64,000 bases of DNA from Oreohelix idahoensis (lineage: Eukaryota; Mollusca; Gastropoda; Stylommatophora; Oreohelicidae). Where the stretch lies: NCBI GenBank assembly GCA_024509875.1, contig JAMPIV010006391.1, positions 124,001 through 188,000 of the forward strand, read 5' to 3'. Made by a program: the position numbers and the translations under genes. Each line of letters begins with the position of its first letter. The stretch's first letter is position 1. The notes under the pieces are model-generated. The model was not told where the DNA came from, searched no databases, and was given only the letters and a program-made list of their open reading frames with translations. Below, piece after piece: positions 1 through 12,700 of this stretch.

Positions 1-560
1 ATCTGACTCAGTTACTATACTGTTTATGTTATTTATGTTACTGTTGTATATCATGTTGTGTCTGACTTAGAAGTGGAGGGGAACTGCGGTAAGACGTGGA
101 ATACGATGGATGGGTTTGAAAAAAAATCGAAAAAAGGTGATTCGTCTTACGAGGACAAAAGACAAAGAAAATAGTCTACGTTACGGCCACAAGGCCTTCG
201 TCAGGAAAGGAAAGAAAGTGAAGGCTAGATAGGACACATAAAAACTATACTGTTTATGTTATTTACATTACTGTTTTATGTCATGTTTTATCTGACTCAG
301 TTACTATACTGTTTATGTTATTTATATTACTATTGTATGTCATGTTTTATCTGACTCAGTTACTATACTGTTTATGCTATTTATATTACTGTTGTATGTC
401 ATGTTATATCTGACTCAGTTACTATACTGTTTGTTATTTACATTACTTTTGTATGTCATGTGGTACTTGACTTAGTTATTATACTCTTTATGTTATTTAT
501 GTTACTGCTGTATGTCAAGTTGTACCTGACTCAGTTACTATATTGTTTGTTATTTACATT
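1..560. repeat. Minisatellite, about 59-bp unit, upstream of exon a
   Basis: Copies of a unit containing CTGACTCAGTTACTATACTG, then GTTATTTA-ATTACTGTTGTA and GTCATGTT, run from the window start to the exon a acceptor region. The array is interrupted at 108-243 by a dispersed repeat. The last unit merges with the acceptor tract. Confidence 0.85.
108..243. mobile_element. Dispersed repeat copy 1, SINE-like, hammerhead-like core
   Basis: Begins GGATGGGTTTGAAAAAAAAT and matches 27786-27925 over about 135 bp. The insertion sits in the minisatellite. On the minus strand it contains CTGACGA, a GGCC/GGCC hairpin and then GTAAC (178-205). The 3' part present in copy 2 is missing here. Confidence 0.75.
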
Positions 561-574
561 ACTGACATTTCTAG

Positions 575-736
575 GTCTGCAGCTTGGAGTCAGAGGAGAT
601 TCAAGGTCGCTTGCTGCTCCCTAATATATCAGAACTGAACCTAAGTGGGAATCAGTTGACATTCTTGCCTCCTGACATTGGAGAACTAAGTAGCTTGAAA
701 ATTCTCTCCCTTAAAGGAAACTGCAAACTTCGGGAG
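575..736 (+). CDS. LRRK1: LRRK1 exon a: leucine-rich repeats
   Basis: Exon of 54 codons. It encodes two LRR strands (LNLSGNQLTFLP, then LKILSLKGN). The acceptor is TTTCTAG at 574, with a second in-frame CAG acceptor 9 nt downstream (exon start 584), so three residues may be optional. Donor is GAG|GTTAGT, phase 0. A minisatellite fills the upstream intron almost up to the acceptor. Confidence 0.85.
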
Positions 737-3700
737 GTTAGTTCCTTAAACTGTTTGTGTTTGTTGCAAACAGCCATATTTATATTTGAATGGTCGAGAT
801 TATTTTGAGAGGCATTTGAATGCTTTTTATTCTCCTTTTTATTTTTATTTTTTTAAGCGCCTAGTGTACGGTTCCCATAATGTTTTGTTCAAAAACCGGG
901 ACATTTCCAAATTTTTACATTAAAAACCCGGGACATTTTGTAAAAAAATGGGACATGTTAAAAATTAAGGTAAAGCACAAATAAATGTGTTATATAATAT
1001 ATGTTGCACTTAAAATGAAATACTGGTATAAAAATACACACATTAACTAACACAACTTCCACTTTAAAAAATAATTCTAAATTACAAACATACTTAATTA
1101 GAAAAATCGCACCTTTAAAAAATACACAATAGTCAAGTTTATATTTCAGATTCATCAGAATATTTATCAGATTTATGGACCTATTCAAGAAGTTTTTTTC
1201 TTCTGATATTTGGACATAGAACTCAGCACAAGAGAAATCCTTAAAATGGGTCTTTATAATGGTTAAAGCTTTTACTGTCTCAATTTTAAGTCTGTTTTTT
1301 TCGTCTGTCCAAAGCGCATTTATTAATGAAAAAACACGTTCAACAGCTGCATTGGATCCTGACAGTGCCAAACAAAAACTAACTAGGCATTTCAGGTTCT
1401 CAGCATTTATATCCTGCTTTGTAAAATGAGCGAACATCTCACACCATTTTTCACTGACACTTTGATCCTTCAGTTCACTCCACACATCAAATTTGCTTTC
1501 ACAATATTTTTTCACACATGCAAACTCATCAAATAAGTCCTCTTCATTCACAGTAAAATTTGGTGACACTGTCTTCATGAATATGTAGCTTTCTTGGATG
1601 TTCTTCCAAGTCACAGACTCCTTTCCCTTCAAATTGATCCAATCCATAGACTGAAGAGGCGTAAGAAATGGTGCACACCACTCCTGAATATATTCAATGC
1701 AGGTGTCATAGAAATCTACTGCATCCGTTACCCAAAGATTTTTTTTTTCAGGAAGGACCCTTAAAAAGCGGGACATTTGGAATAAATTCGGGACACCGGG
1801 ACATTTTATAAAAAAAACGGGACTGTCCCGGGAAAAACGGGACGAATGGGAACCCTAGCCTAGTGCAATTTTTAAAGAATTAAGATTTTTGTTCATATTT
1901 TTAGCTACCTCCTAAGCTTGGCCTTTTGAAGAGTCTGTGGAAATTAGACCTGGAGTTGTGTCCCTTGGATGGAGCAATACAAGACATCTTGTTAAACTCA
2001 CGTTTCCCAGTGAAGGACATTCTTGGTTTCCTTCAGTCTGTGCTGGAAGAGTAAGTATCCTTGTGTATCTGATACCTTGATTACTGTAGCATATTTGTTT
2101 GTTTGGTTTTTTTTTTTGCCGTATATTTTCAGTGTGAGTTTGGTGGTAAAAAGAGACTGATTCTAAATTATAACTTTAACTTTAGAAATTAATATTTATG
2201 TTATGTTGTTTTGTAATATTTAAAAAAAAAACTTCATTTAGTATTGCCATACTGATATGTTTAAACCTGTATATATTGTTATTGTTGAACTGAATTGACA
2301 TCATTGCCCTCTGGGCAAACCCATAGGTTCTCAGTCTCCCTCAGCATAATTCGAAGGGTGTGAATGTTAATGGTTCCTGTTGTGCGTGGTTGTATACGTG
2401 ACAGAAGCATCCTCTCATATGTCCATTCCTGCTAGCCATACGTTTAATGCCAAATTCCAGCAGTCTTAGCCTTGTAGATTCATCGATTGCAGTATCATTC
2501 CCCAACAGGCGATCTTTAATTGTCTTTAATATTTCTCCCTTATCCATAACAGCGTCCCCACTATAGGTGCTCTCGAAGCTAATCTGTCAGCCCACTCATT
2601 ATCGCTTGCCCCTGCTTGACTAGGACAGATCCATACCAATTCCTGAAGATTCAAAGCTTCTATGGATGTTTTCCATTCTTGCCGTAGCCATCCATTTTGA
2701 ACCTTCCAAAGCATGAACTGAGAGTCTTTCACAATAACTGCCCTTGTAAATGAAGTTTCAGACAGCCACCAGGACATATATAATGTTGAAAGCTTTTTAT
2801 TTTAAACATTCGGTTTCTTTAGGCTTCCTCTAACTCTCGGTTTCTTTAGGCTTCCTCTAACTCTCGGTTTCTTTAGGCTTCCTCTAACTCTTGGTTTCTT
2901 TAGGCTTCCTCTAACTCATTCATTACCCTTCAGCTTCCCGTGGATCACAGGCTTTCAACAATTTAAAGCAAGCCTACCTGGCCTGTGCCATCTGTTCAAG
3001 ATCTTTTTTAAATTTGTTTCTTCTTCATGTCTGTCTCCAGTTTCTATGTGTTTTTAGGTCTCCTTCTCTTATCATGAATATTCCAGAACATAAATTGACT
3101 TGTAAATGGTATTAACTCATTGTTTCCTCATTGTGTGTCCTATTCAGTATCAATATCTTCCCCTCAGACTTGTTCCATGGATATTTCGTCGGCTTAGTAC
3201 TGCTTTATTCCATCTCCACTTTTGACAAAAATTGACCAGAGATCATAAATCAACATCATCTAGTTTTAATCTGTCGTCCTAAACAATATAGTACTCTTAG
3301 CAGTTTGGATCATCATACAAAATTTCATTTTAATGTGATATATTCTTTTTAACTAGGAACCCAAAAATTTTGAATGCGTTTTTCTCAAAACAAGCTAAAG
3401 TGGAGATGGAATAAAGCCGTACTGAGGTGACAGTTTGTCTTTTTCTTTCTATTGTTTCCACATTGGTGTTCTTGTCATACCATTTTATTCTATCATTAGG
3501 TCTACAGAATACAACTGCATGAATCTGATGCTTGTTGGCTTCCATAAAATTGGAAAGACATCTTTGTTGCAAAGACTGTGTGAGAAAGGAAAGCTGCCTC
3601 AGAAAGTCACAGTAAGCTGCCTCTAGGTTTTTATTATATATTGCATAATACCTATCTTGCCCCATATGGTTCGGAGGGGGGGGGGGGGGGGGGGGCTCTT

Positions 3701-6700
3701 AACAAATACAGAATAGGACTACTACACCCTCAGGCATGCCATAAGGTGACAAATATGAGGCTGGCTGCCTCATCGTGTTAAATAACTTGCCACAGAAACC
3801 ACCACTATGAGAGCATGTTGAGGCTCGGTGCAGGTTTCCTACAAGGGGACCAGCCACATAAGGAGAACAAAGTAAAATGAAGATGCTACTTTAAGTCTTG
3901 TGCAGTATTTTTGTTCTTTCATGCTTAAGATTTACCAAGTCATAGAAAAACTGCCGGACCACCTTTCACATTAACAAGAGCATAAGTTTAAATTTAAACA
4001 TCTTTCTATGTTACCTGGGGACTTACAACAAAATTTGCATGATTTAATATTAGGTTAAAGCTAAATTTGTACACATATTAGTATTAATAAACTTTACTTA
4101 AATGTAATCAAAATATTTTTAACAAAGTAGAGCTTCTGAGTATATGAATGTAGATAAATCTAATATAGGTCATTAAATGAGGAGGCTCCTGTAAAACTGG
4201 TAAGGAAATAAATATATATATTAAAAAATAAAATGGTATGGAATCAGTTTTACAAATTAACGGTGCACAGGAAACAGGACGTTTCGGGTTTCACCCTTCC
4301 TCAACCACAGCTGCAAACAGGTGACAAGGTCATGGATTATAGACAGGTCAAAGAGAAATACTACAAACGCATGTGAGGATGAGACAAAAAAGTGCGATAC
4401 AAGCAGATGAAAAAGTAAACAACACAGGTCATGAGGGGAAAAGGAACAATAATAATGCAAGAAAAATGCAAAACCAGAAATAAAGAAATATCAAAACAAG
4501 AAATTAAATAATCAAAGAAATGCAAGAGGAACTAACAAAACTGGTGAAACAAGTCCTGATTATAGTAGCAAGATCCATGGAATTAATCTAGTATTGATTT
4601 TTTTTTAAATATAGAGGTTTGATGTGGAGGGGGAAAGTTGGTTTGAGGCTTTCTGAAATATCAAGAGGGGAGTACGGGATGTATAAAGTTTTGAGAACCA
4701 CTTTACATGTTATTTTTGGAATATTGTACCTGACATTTATAGCATTGGAGGGACCGTGTGAATAAACAAGAGGGTAGAAAACAGACTACACTTCTCTCCA
4801 CTGTGGGTATAGATATCAATGAACTAGTCTTGGAGAAGCGAAGCAAAGGACCTGTCATTCTCAGAACATGGGACTTCGGTGGACAGGTATGGTCGTATAA
4901 TTTTATATTCTATGTTATGACACGTGTGTGTGTGTGTGCATGGGTGCATTCTTAGAGAGATACTTAATGCTAAATATATACGCTAATTAATATTGGAAAG
5001 AGTTGCAGGGAGATTAGACAAAATAGAAGCTTGTGATCACTGACCTATACTCTTAAGGAAGCAAAAGGCATGATGTATTTTTGATTCTGTGGCTGTAGGT
5101 AAAGACAGTTAGCTATGTCAAATATTGACAGTAAGCTTACGTAACATACTCTGGTGCAGAACCATGTGTATTTTTCTAGTTTCTGTACACAAAAGTGAAA
5201 TATAAGTTGATACAAAGTAATGGATTGGTCTTCTGGGATTGAGGCTGTTTTGTGACTCTCAGTTGGAGATTTCTGTCATTTATGATTAAAGCTATAGCTT
5301 TATGTTCTGTCTTATATCATCTATGACTTTAGCTGTAGTTTTACTATTCTATCTTATGTCATCCATGACTTTAGCTGTAGCTTTATGTTCTGCATCAGCA
5401 AAATGACTTTAACTGTAGCTTTATGTTCTGTCTTATATCATCCATGGCTTTAGCTGCATGTTAAACTCATACTGGCCAGTAGTTGTTAAATCACGCTTTA
5501 TTTGTTAAATGACGTGAATGTCCACCAGTTGATAAATGTAGATGTTGGGACTGGTGTAGTAAAGTGTAACGATTGTCAACTCATTAAACCCAGCACAGTT
5601 TTGGTCATACAGGTCATCTTGTCCTGGAACGTGATGAGGCTCCGACAAGAATGTGAGTGTAGACAATGAGTGTGTATATGAATGTCAGAACGCGAATGGT
5701 AGAATGATTCGATAGAGTTGACAGGTTGGTAGTACATCACTCATACTCACACTGTTCGAATTCAAGAAGTACTGGAACTACGGTGGTCTTTTTATAACAT
5801 TTAATGGGACGCACACTTGGACAGTACGTGTATGGTTACAGGAACAAATGTCGACATAGACAGCATAATGTTGATCACAGGAATATCATCTTAAGTTAGC
5901 ATTCATGCTTGGCAAATATCATAATGGAGCATTCGTAAATAAGCATTCAGAGTTCCATCATGTAAATCATCTGGCTTTACTGACTGGGCACGTCAGACCA
6001 TAACCAATATATAGGAAGGCTCCTAGACCTAACCTCGTCTAGCGAATATCCCTTCACGTAAAGTTCAATATATATATTTTCCATAAAGATATAGGAATCC
6101 CAGACATGGGTTCTCACATGTAGCAGTGATCTCTTGGTTCATCGAGCGATAGTACAGGCATCCCTTTTTCTCACTCGATAAATACAAAGTATATGGATTT
6201 CAACATGGCGGTGCTTCTCTCGTGAGCTTCACTCACTATTGGATACAGACCAAAATTGGTCATTCGTTAAATGTCCTCACTTCTTCATAGCTTCTATCAT
6301 AGAGGTAATTGAATAATATCATATAATCTAGTGCTGATACATAGGAATGTCATCTTCCTTTGAATAAATATTCTTTTCAAAAGTACCACTGTGCATCTGC
6401 TTATCGACAACGATGGCGAAGCCCAAGTTCATAATAAATTGTGGTTTTACCTTTCTATGCGAAATATAACTTTGCCATTCCTTGGCAAAAAGAGAATAAA
6501 CACTGGGGTAAAGTACATACAACATGTCTAAATGACTATCACTTTTCCCCATCTACTTATAGATCACTTTTTCGGCGATAGGCCGGCTACAACAAAATTC
6601 GACATCCCGACAGGATGACAGCCATGAATCACACCTCTTGCTAGCGATACTTCCGCTGCATAGCCTTTGACCTTTTCTAGCGACAACCAACATAGTTCGA

Positions 6701-9700
6701 CTTAGAAATGTAAAGATATCCATATATAAGACAGACTCGTCCTACTCATACAAACACTACGTATAAATTCAGGCCATAGATATACTGAAGCAAGAACAAT
6801 CTATTCCTACCCAGCCAAAGAATAAATCGCAGTAGGCCTAGATCCGTCCGCGGAGTCCGATCGAAGATGACGGAACTCCTTTCAAGGGAAGTAACTCAAA
6901 AATGACTTCTCCTTAAGCACTTAAAAAGGAAATACTTTGTTTACAAAATATTTGCGAACATAATAAGTATATAAATGTATTATATTGCAAGATAGTAAAG
7001 ATTGCACTTTACACTGCAGCTTTATGTTCTGTCTTATATCATCCATGACTTTAGCTATAGCTTAATGTTCTGTCTTATATCATCCATGACTTTAGCTGTA
7101 GCTTTAATGAACTGTTTTCTGTGACCTTTGACTCTGATTGTAGTTTTACGTAGCGTCTTCCGTGTGACACCAGTTGTAGCTGTACTGTATTATTGTCTGT
7201 CATCTGTGACTAAAATTTTAGCTTTACTAAACTGTCTCACTTGTTTAACTGTAGAAAAGATTTTATGAATAGACCTGCCAAGGGAAAACACAATATAATA
7301 AAACAGTATATAGTAAGAACAAAAAATAATAGATAACGATAAAAGCACAATAAGAATTTTAATGTATTAAAATATATAATAATATTTATATTGACAATCA
7401 GCATCTAGCTGTTGGAAAATATGTTTTTAATACCTTTAATAAAGCAAAAAGTAAATCGGTCATGGACACACAAATGGAGAAACAAAACAATTTATGTAAT
7501 TTGAAGTTATGGATCAAAGGCATGAAACTAATTATAATTTATGTAATTTGAAGTTATGGATCAAAGACATGGAGCTAATTATAATTTATGTAATTTGAAG
7601 TTATGGACCAAAGGCATGGAACTAATTATAATTTATGTAATTTGAAGTTATGGATCAAAGGCATGGAACTAATTATAAATCCACATGTAAATACACCATT
7701 TCTTTTCTTTTTTTATTATGAGTTTTTTTTTTTTAAGTAATAGAATAATTCTTCTTCTTTCACCTTACAGCTCTCAAAGGAGCATAGGCCTTCAACAAAC
7801 TTAAGCCAAGTCTTCCTCTCCCGTGCCGTCTGCTCTAGGTCTTTTCATGTCTTCTTCATGCCCTTCATGTCTATCTCCAGTTCTCTTCTCTATGTGTTCT
7901 TTGGTCTTCTTCTATCTCTCTTACCCTGAGGATTCCAGAACAGAGATTGCCTGGTAATGCTATCAACATGTTTAACAGAAGAATTATGAGGAGTCAGACT
8001 TGTAAGGGACAAAAATATATAATTAAACATTTTCAGTTAATCAGTTTACAGTGGTGATGTGGTGAGAAAGGATGTTGCTAATAATCAAAAGGTAACGAGT
8101 GGATATGTTACCTAAAGTAATATCATATATCCTTGCTGTAACCCCTCAGTGATTGAGCAGGGTATTGTCCTCCATAAATATTGTTGAGTCATAGAGCGGT
8201 TAGAGCACCTGCTTCTGTAGGAAAAGTTATTGGGTTCAAAATCTTGTAGAGTCAAGTTTCAGTCTCCTCAGCTGTAAGTTGGTACCTGACTCTTCTCTTA
8301 AGTTAAGGAAGGCTAAGGCAGTGAGAAAGGTAACCATATACACCACTTCATATAGCTGAGACTTTGTATAGCAAAATCTTTAACACTTCATTCCACTACA
8401 GCAGTATATTGCTATGGGACTTACTTTGCTTTTAATTTTGTTTTTTATTTCTCTGTGAATGTAGTTGTAGTGTCACATGACCAGTTTCTGGTATCAATGA
8501 CTGTAGTTGTAGTGTCACTTGACCAGTTTCTGGTATCAATGACTGTAGTTGTAGTGTCACTTGACCAGTTTCTGGTATCAATGACTCTAGTTGTAGTGTC
8601 ACTTGACCAGTTTCTGGTATCAATGACTCTAGTTGTAGTTTTACTAATGCCATCTTCTGTCATCCAGAGAGAGTATTATGCTACACACCAGTACTTTCTG
8701 TCTCCCCGCTCGTTGTATTTGGTGGTTTGGAGCGTCATTGAGGGTGAGAGAGGAGTAGAAAGCTTGTTGCAGTGGCTTATCAATATACAGGTGAGTGAGT
8801 TGGATATATAATTGAGGGTGAGAGGGGGGTAGAAAGCTTGTTGCAGTGGCTTAACAATATACAGGCGAGTGAGTTGGATATATATGTAAGATGTGTATAT
8901 GCCGATTGGCGAATGAGTGTCCGATTGGCAGAGCTGTTTGAGCAATTGACTCTCGCAGTAAAAGTTACAGAGTTCCAGGTACAAAACCTGCTAGCGTCAT
9001 GTTGGAGTTTACACAACTGTAAATGGGTACCTTACTATGCTCTTGCAATAGGGACAGCAAAAGCAGCCAGGAAGGGGAACTGGTCACCATACCTCAAAGC
9101 TGGTCTCTAACACTTCACTACCATGTAGCTGTATCTGCTAGTGGACAACCTTGACCTTTAAATGCCCCATGTAGTTCTTGGGAGGTCTTTGAGAAGACAA
9201 AGGAAGAATATGACAACTGCTTCCTCAGTTTTGCAACATGTTGTAGTAGTGACCTATAAAAAAGAGAAAAAAAAGGATCCCGTTACATGCCCATTGAGGC
9301 ATATTGGGAATATGGTGTTAGGCCCATATTTTCTTGACCATAGGCACACTAGGGGTGATGGGGTCAGCATCACGCCGGCCGCCTTAACCTTCCCAGAGTT
9401 GCTCTGGTACCCAGTTCATGAGGCTGGGTCAACCCTAACCGCAAAATCCCACCTCAACTGGGGATCAAACCACGGACCACTGAGCTAGGAAGCCAGGGCA
9501 GTAATTACCTATATATTACCAAAAAAAAAGAGTAAAGTACATTTAAAGTGTGAAAGAAGCAAAGTATAATTGAATAATCTCTTCTTCTTCTTCCGTCCTT
9601 AGCCACCGACCGTCAAAGCAGTCAGTGGCCATTACGCCTAGTGGCGTCTTAGGGCAACAGCAGATAGGTTTTCTTTGCCATTGTTTCCCATCACGCCTAT

Positions 9701-12700
9701 TGGCGTCTTTAGGGCAACGGCAAATCAATCCATTTGCTGTTGTTTCCGTAATCGAAGTGACTGACAAACGGGTGATCAGCCCGTTGGTAATTGAATAATG
9801 GATACGAAAAAAAGCTCTAACAAAATGAAAGATATGGCAAGGTTGGACATACAAAAATGTGACATTTGTTGTCCAAATTAAGCAGTGTCACCATTTTATT
9901 CATAATACATGTGGAAATCATAGATATTTTAAGATAATTTTTAACTAGAACATTTTAGACTTTATCATGCTTTTCAGTAATTTTTCACGTTTTACTTGTA
10001 CATTTGGTTGATTTATTAAGTTGGAATCCAATCATTAATATCCATTCTTTCCAAGCCTTGGTTCTAATGTAAAATTTTTTTTTTCTGTCCTGTATAAGAA
10101 TCCAGTCATTAATAAAATGTCCATTCTATAATTTTCCAGAGCTGTGTCTCTGTTATGTTGTTTTGTTCTGTACCATGCTGTAGTCCTATAATTTATTATA
10201 GTGTTCTTTCTTTGTCTTTCTAGGCTCGAGCACCAGGAGCCTCTGTGATCATTGTAGGCACTCATCTGGACATCCTGCATGACAAGGCAACCAAAAGGAA
10301 TTACCCAGATGATTTTGAAGAGTGCATGAAATTGCTGATCCAGAAAATGTTTTTGTTCAATCCGGAGCCAGATAAGAGTGGCTTGCCGAACATTTTGACA
10401 GCAGTTAACGTCAGCTGCAAGACGGGCGAGAACATCAAGATGTTGGTGGATGTCATTTATGAAAATGTTTTTGAGCTCAAACATCCAAGTTAGTTTTTGA
10501 CACATATTATTTTACTCTGATCCCTTCGGCAGAACTGAATAAAGCTTTAGAAAAATAATAGCCCCTTCATTCATAACTGACTATGTGAATGCACCCCTGA
10601 AGTGACAGTCCTCAGCTGCTTATTTTCCTGATGTTCCTTTTGACGTTTTCTCCTCTCTTCTGCTTGCTGTGAGAGCTTCTTTTCACTCAGTCTGAGGTGG
10701 CACCATAAATAGCATCTCCACGTGATGCGATCGGCAGCTTCATCCTCCCAGGTTGCTGGATTTATGTCCAGTGCCCTCATGTCTCTCTTGCACACATCTT
10801 TGAATCTCAGCTACGGTCGCCCAACTGTTCTTTTGCCATCTGCCAGTTGTTTGTAGAAGATATCTTTCGGGATGAGACCATCTTCCATGCGGCAGACATA
10901 GCCATAAAGCTTTATTGAGATACTTAAAGAGTTCTGATGATCTTTTAACTTCAGGGTGGGCAATAGGATTTTTTGAGTAAAAGCCACGGGTGTAGTAAAT
11001 TTCATGATTCATTCACAAAATTAAATGAAAATCATACTCTGACTAAAGAGGACAATTCCTTTAATGTCTTTTTAAGAATTGTTCTTGCTTATAGAGCCAA
11101 ATACAAATCAAGAAATCAGTTTTGAGTGTAAAAATTGTTTTTTCCCAAAATTGTTTTCATGAAATTTTAGTCAGTATCATGCCACATCTATTGATCCAGT
11201 TTACCACACTTATGTTGTTTATTTGCCACTTGTGTTGATTCACAAATTACCCACTCCTATTCTAGCTATAAAGTATAAGCGTGTAATAATCATCTTTACG
11301 AGCTTGAGCTTGGCATCCTCTCTGAATTATTTTACGTTGTCAACCTGACAAAATGAAAATACTTGATGAGAAGTCACAGCAAGTGGGTCTGAAAATACAT
11401 AGGGAGAAGACAAAGGTAATGAGAATAAATACAAGAAACGATAGCAAGATTGCACTTGAAGAAAATTCCATACAAGATGTAGAATCATATCTATATATCC
11501 CCCTGTTATACAGTATAGATCAGATTACACAAAACAAAGACCTTAATACTGTTTCTAGTATGTGATAGAAGAATACAGGATAGAGGGTAGGTTTGTATTG
11601 TATAAACATTTAAATAAATAAAGAGGGGAAACCCGAGGCCTGTAAACAGTAAATAAATAATACACACATAAAGGTTTGTTTCAGGCGCTCGTGAGAAATA
11701 AAGAAGTAGAAAACAACAGAAGTGAGAGGCTTACCACAGAAGTGAATGCGTCATTAATTAGGCTGGATCGCTCATGTACATATCTGGTGTTACATGTTGA
11801 AAATCGTGCTATGTGACCCCTGTCCATGGAGCACTATTTTTGTGGTGCCTAGTTGGAAGGAAGGATAATGCAATTCACTTCCATAGCTAGGTGGTGTTGC
11901 CATTAAGAAGGTTCTGGGTTTGATTCTCCAGTAAGCCTCTTACTTCTGTTGTTTTTCTGATGTCTGGTTTTCTACTTCTTTATTTCTCACTGTCACAGGG
12001 TTATCCCGAAGAGTAACCAAAGAGAGTTATCCGTGTGGTGCCGGCTTTGTCAATGGCTCAGATTTGCCTGGCAACCCGTTGGAAATAGGCAGCAGGAGTG
12101 AAGAAGGCGAATGTAAGACTCAGGGATAAATTCCCCGCAGACCGTCCCAGTGATTCTAGATCTCGTGACACTATAACTCCTACCACTCTATCCCCCTCTC
12201 TATATTATAATGCTAACGAGCCCCCACCTCTCCTATTACACTGAGTGAACAGAAGAGGAAGAAAGGAAGAAATGTATGTCTCTTTCGCACACTTTCTTTC
12301 CTTCTCTATATATGTAATAATGTGGGTTGGTAATGCAACCACAACTACAACATTTATTAAATTACTGAAATATAACAACATTCAATTACACTAATACAAA
12401 TGCAACTAGGAATGACCTTAACTATCCCTGTGAAAAAAGATATTAGTTAATGCAAATACACAAATGAATCTTAAATCTATGCTATGGGATGATAATGATG
12501 AAATGTAAGCAACTCTTAAATACTAACAAAAGGATATCTCGTTTCGGGTCTCTGACTGACTGTCAATATAACTCTGGGTATTTGTATACACCGGACAAGT
12601 CTTTGTCTGCATTCAATAATACTGGACGGTTGTTGCGTGCATATTTTGACGCACATATTACAAAAATCTATATGGCTATTTAATATGGGAAAAAATATAG

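Noticed and set aside
8432..8811. Repetitive open frames on both strands before exon e
   Set aside because: The 42-bp unit is divisible by three, so every frame stays open; only the end (8668-8790) is real exon.
8811..8864. Second copy of the exon e tail as an alternative exon end
   Set aside because: It can only be reached through an in-frame TAA at 8809-8811, and its donor is GC.
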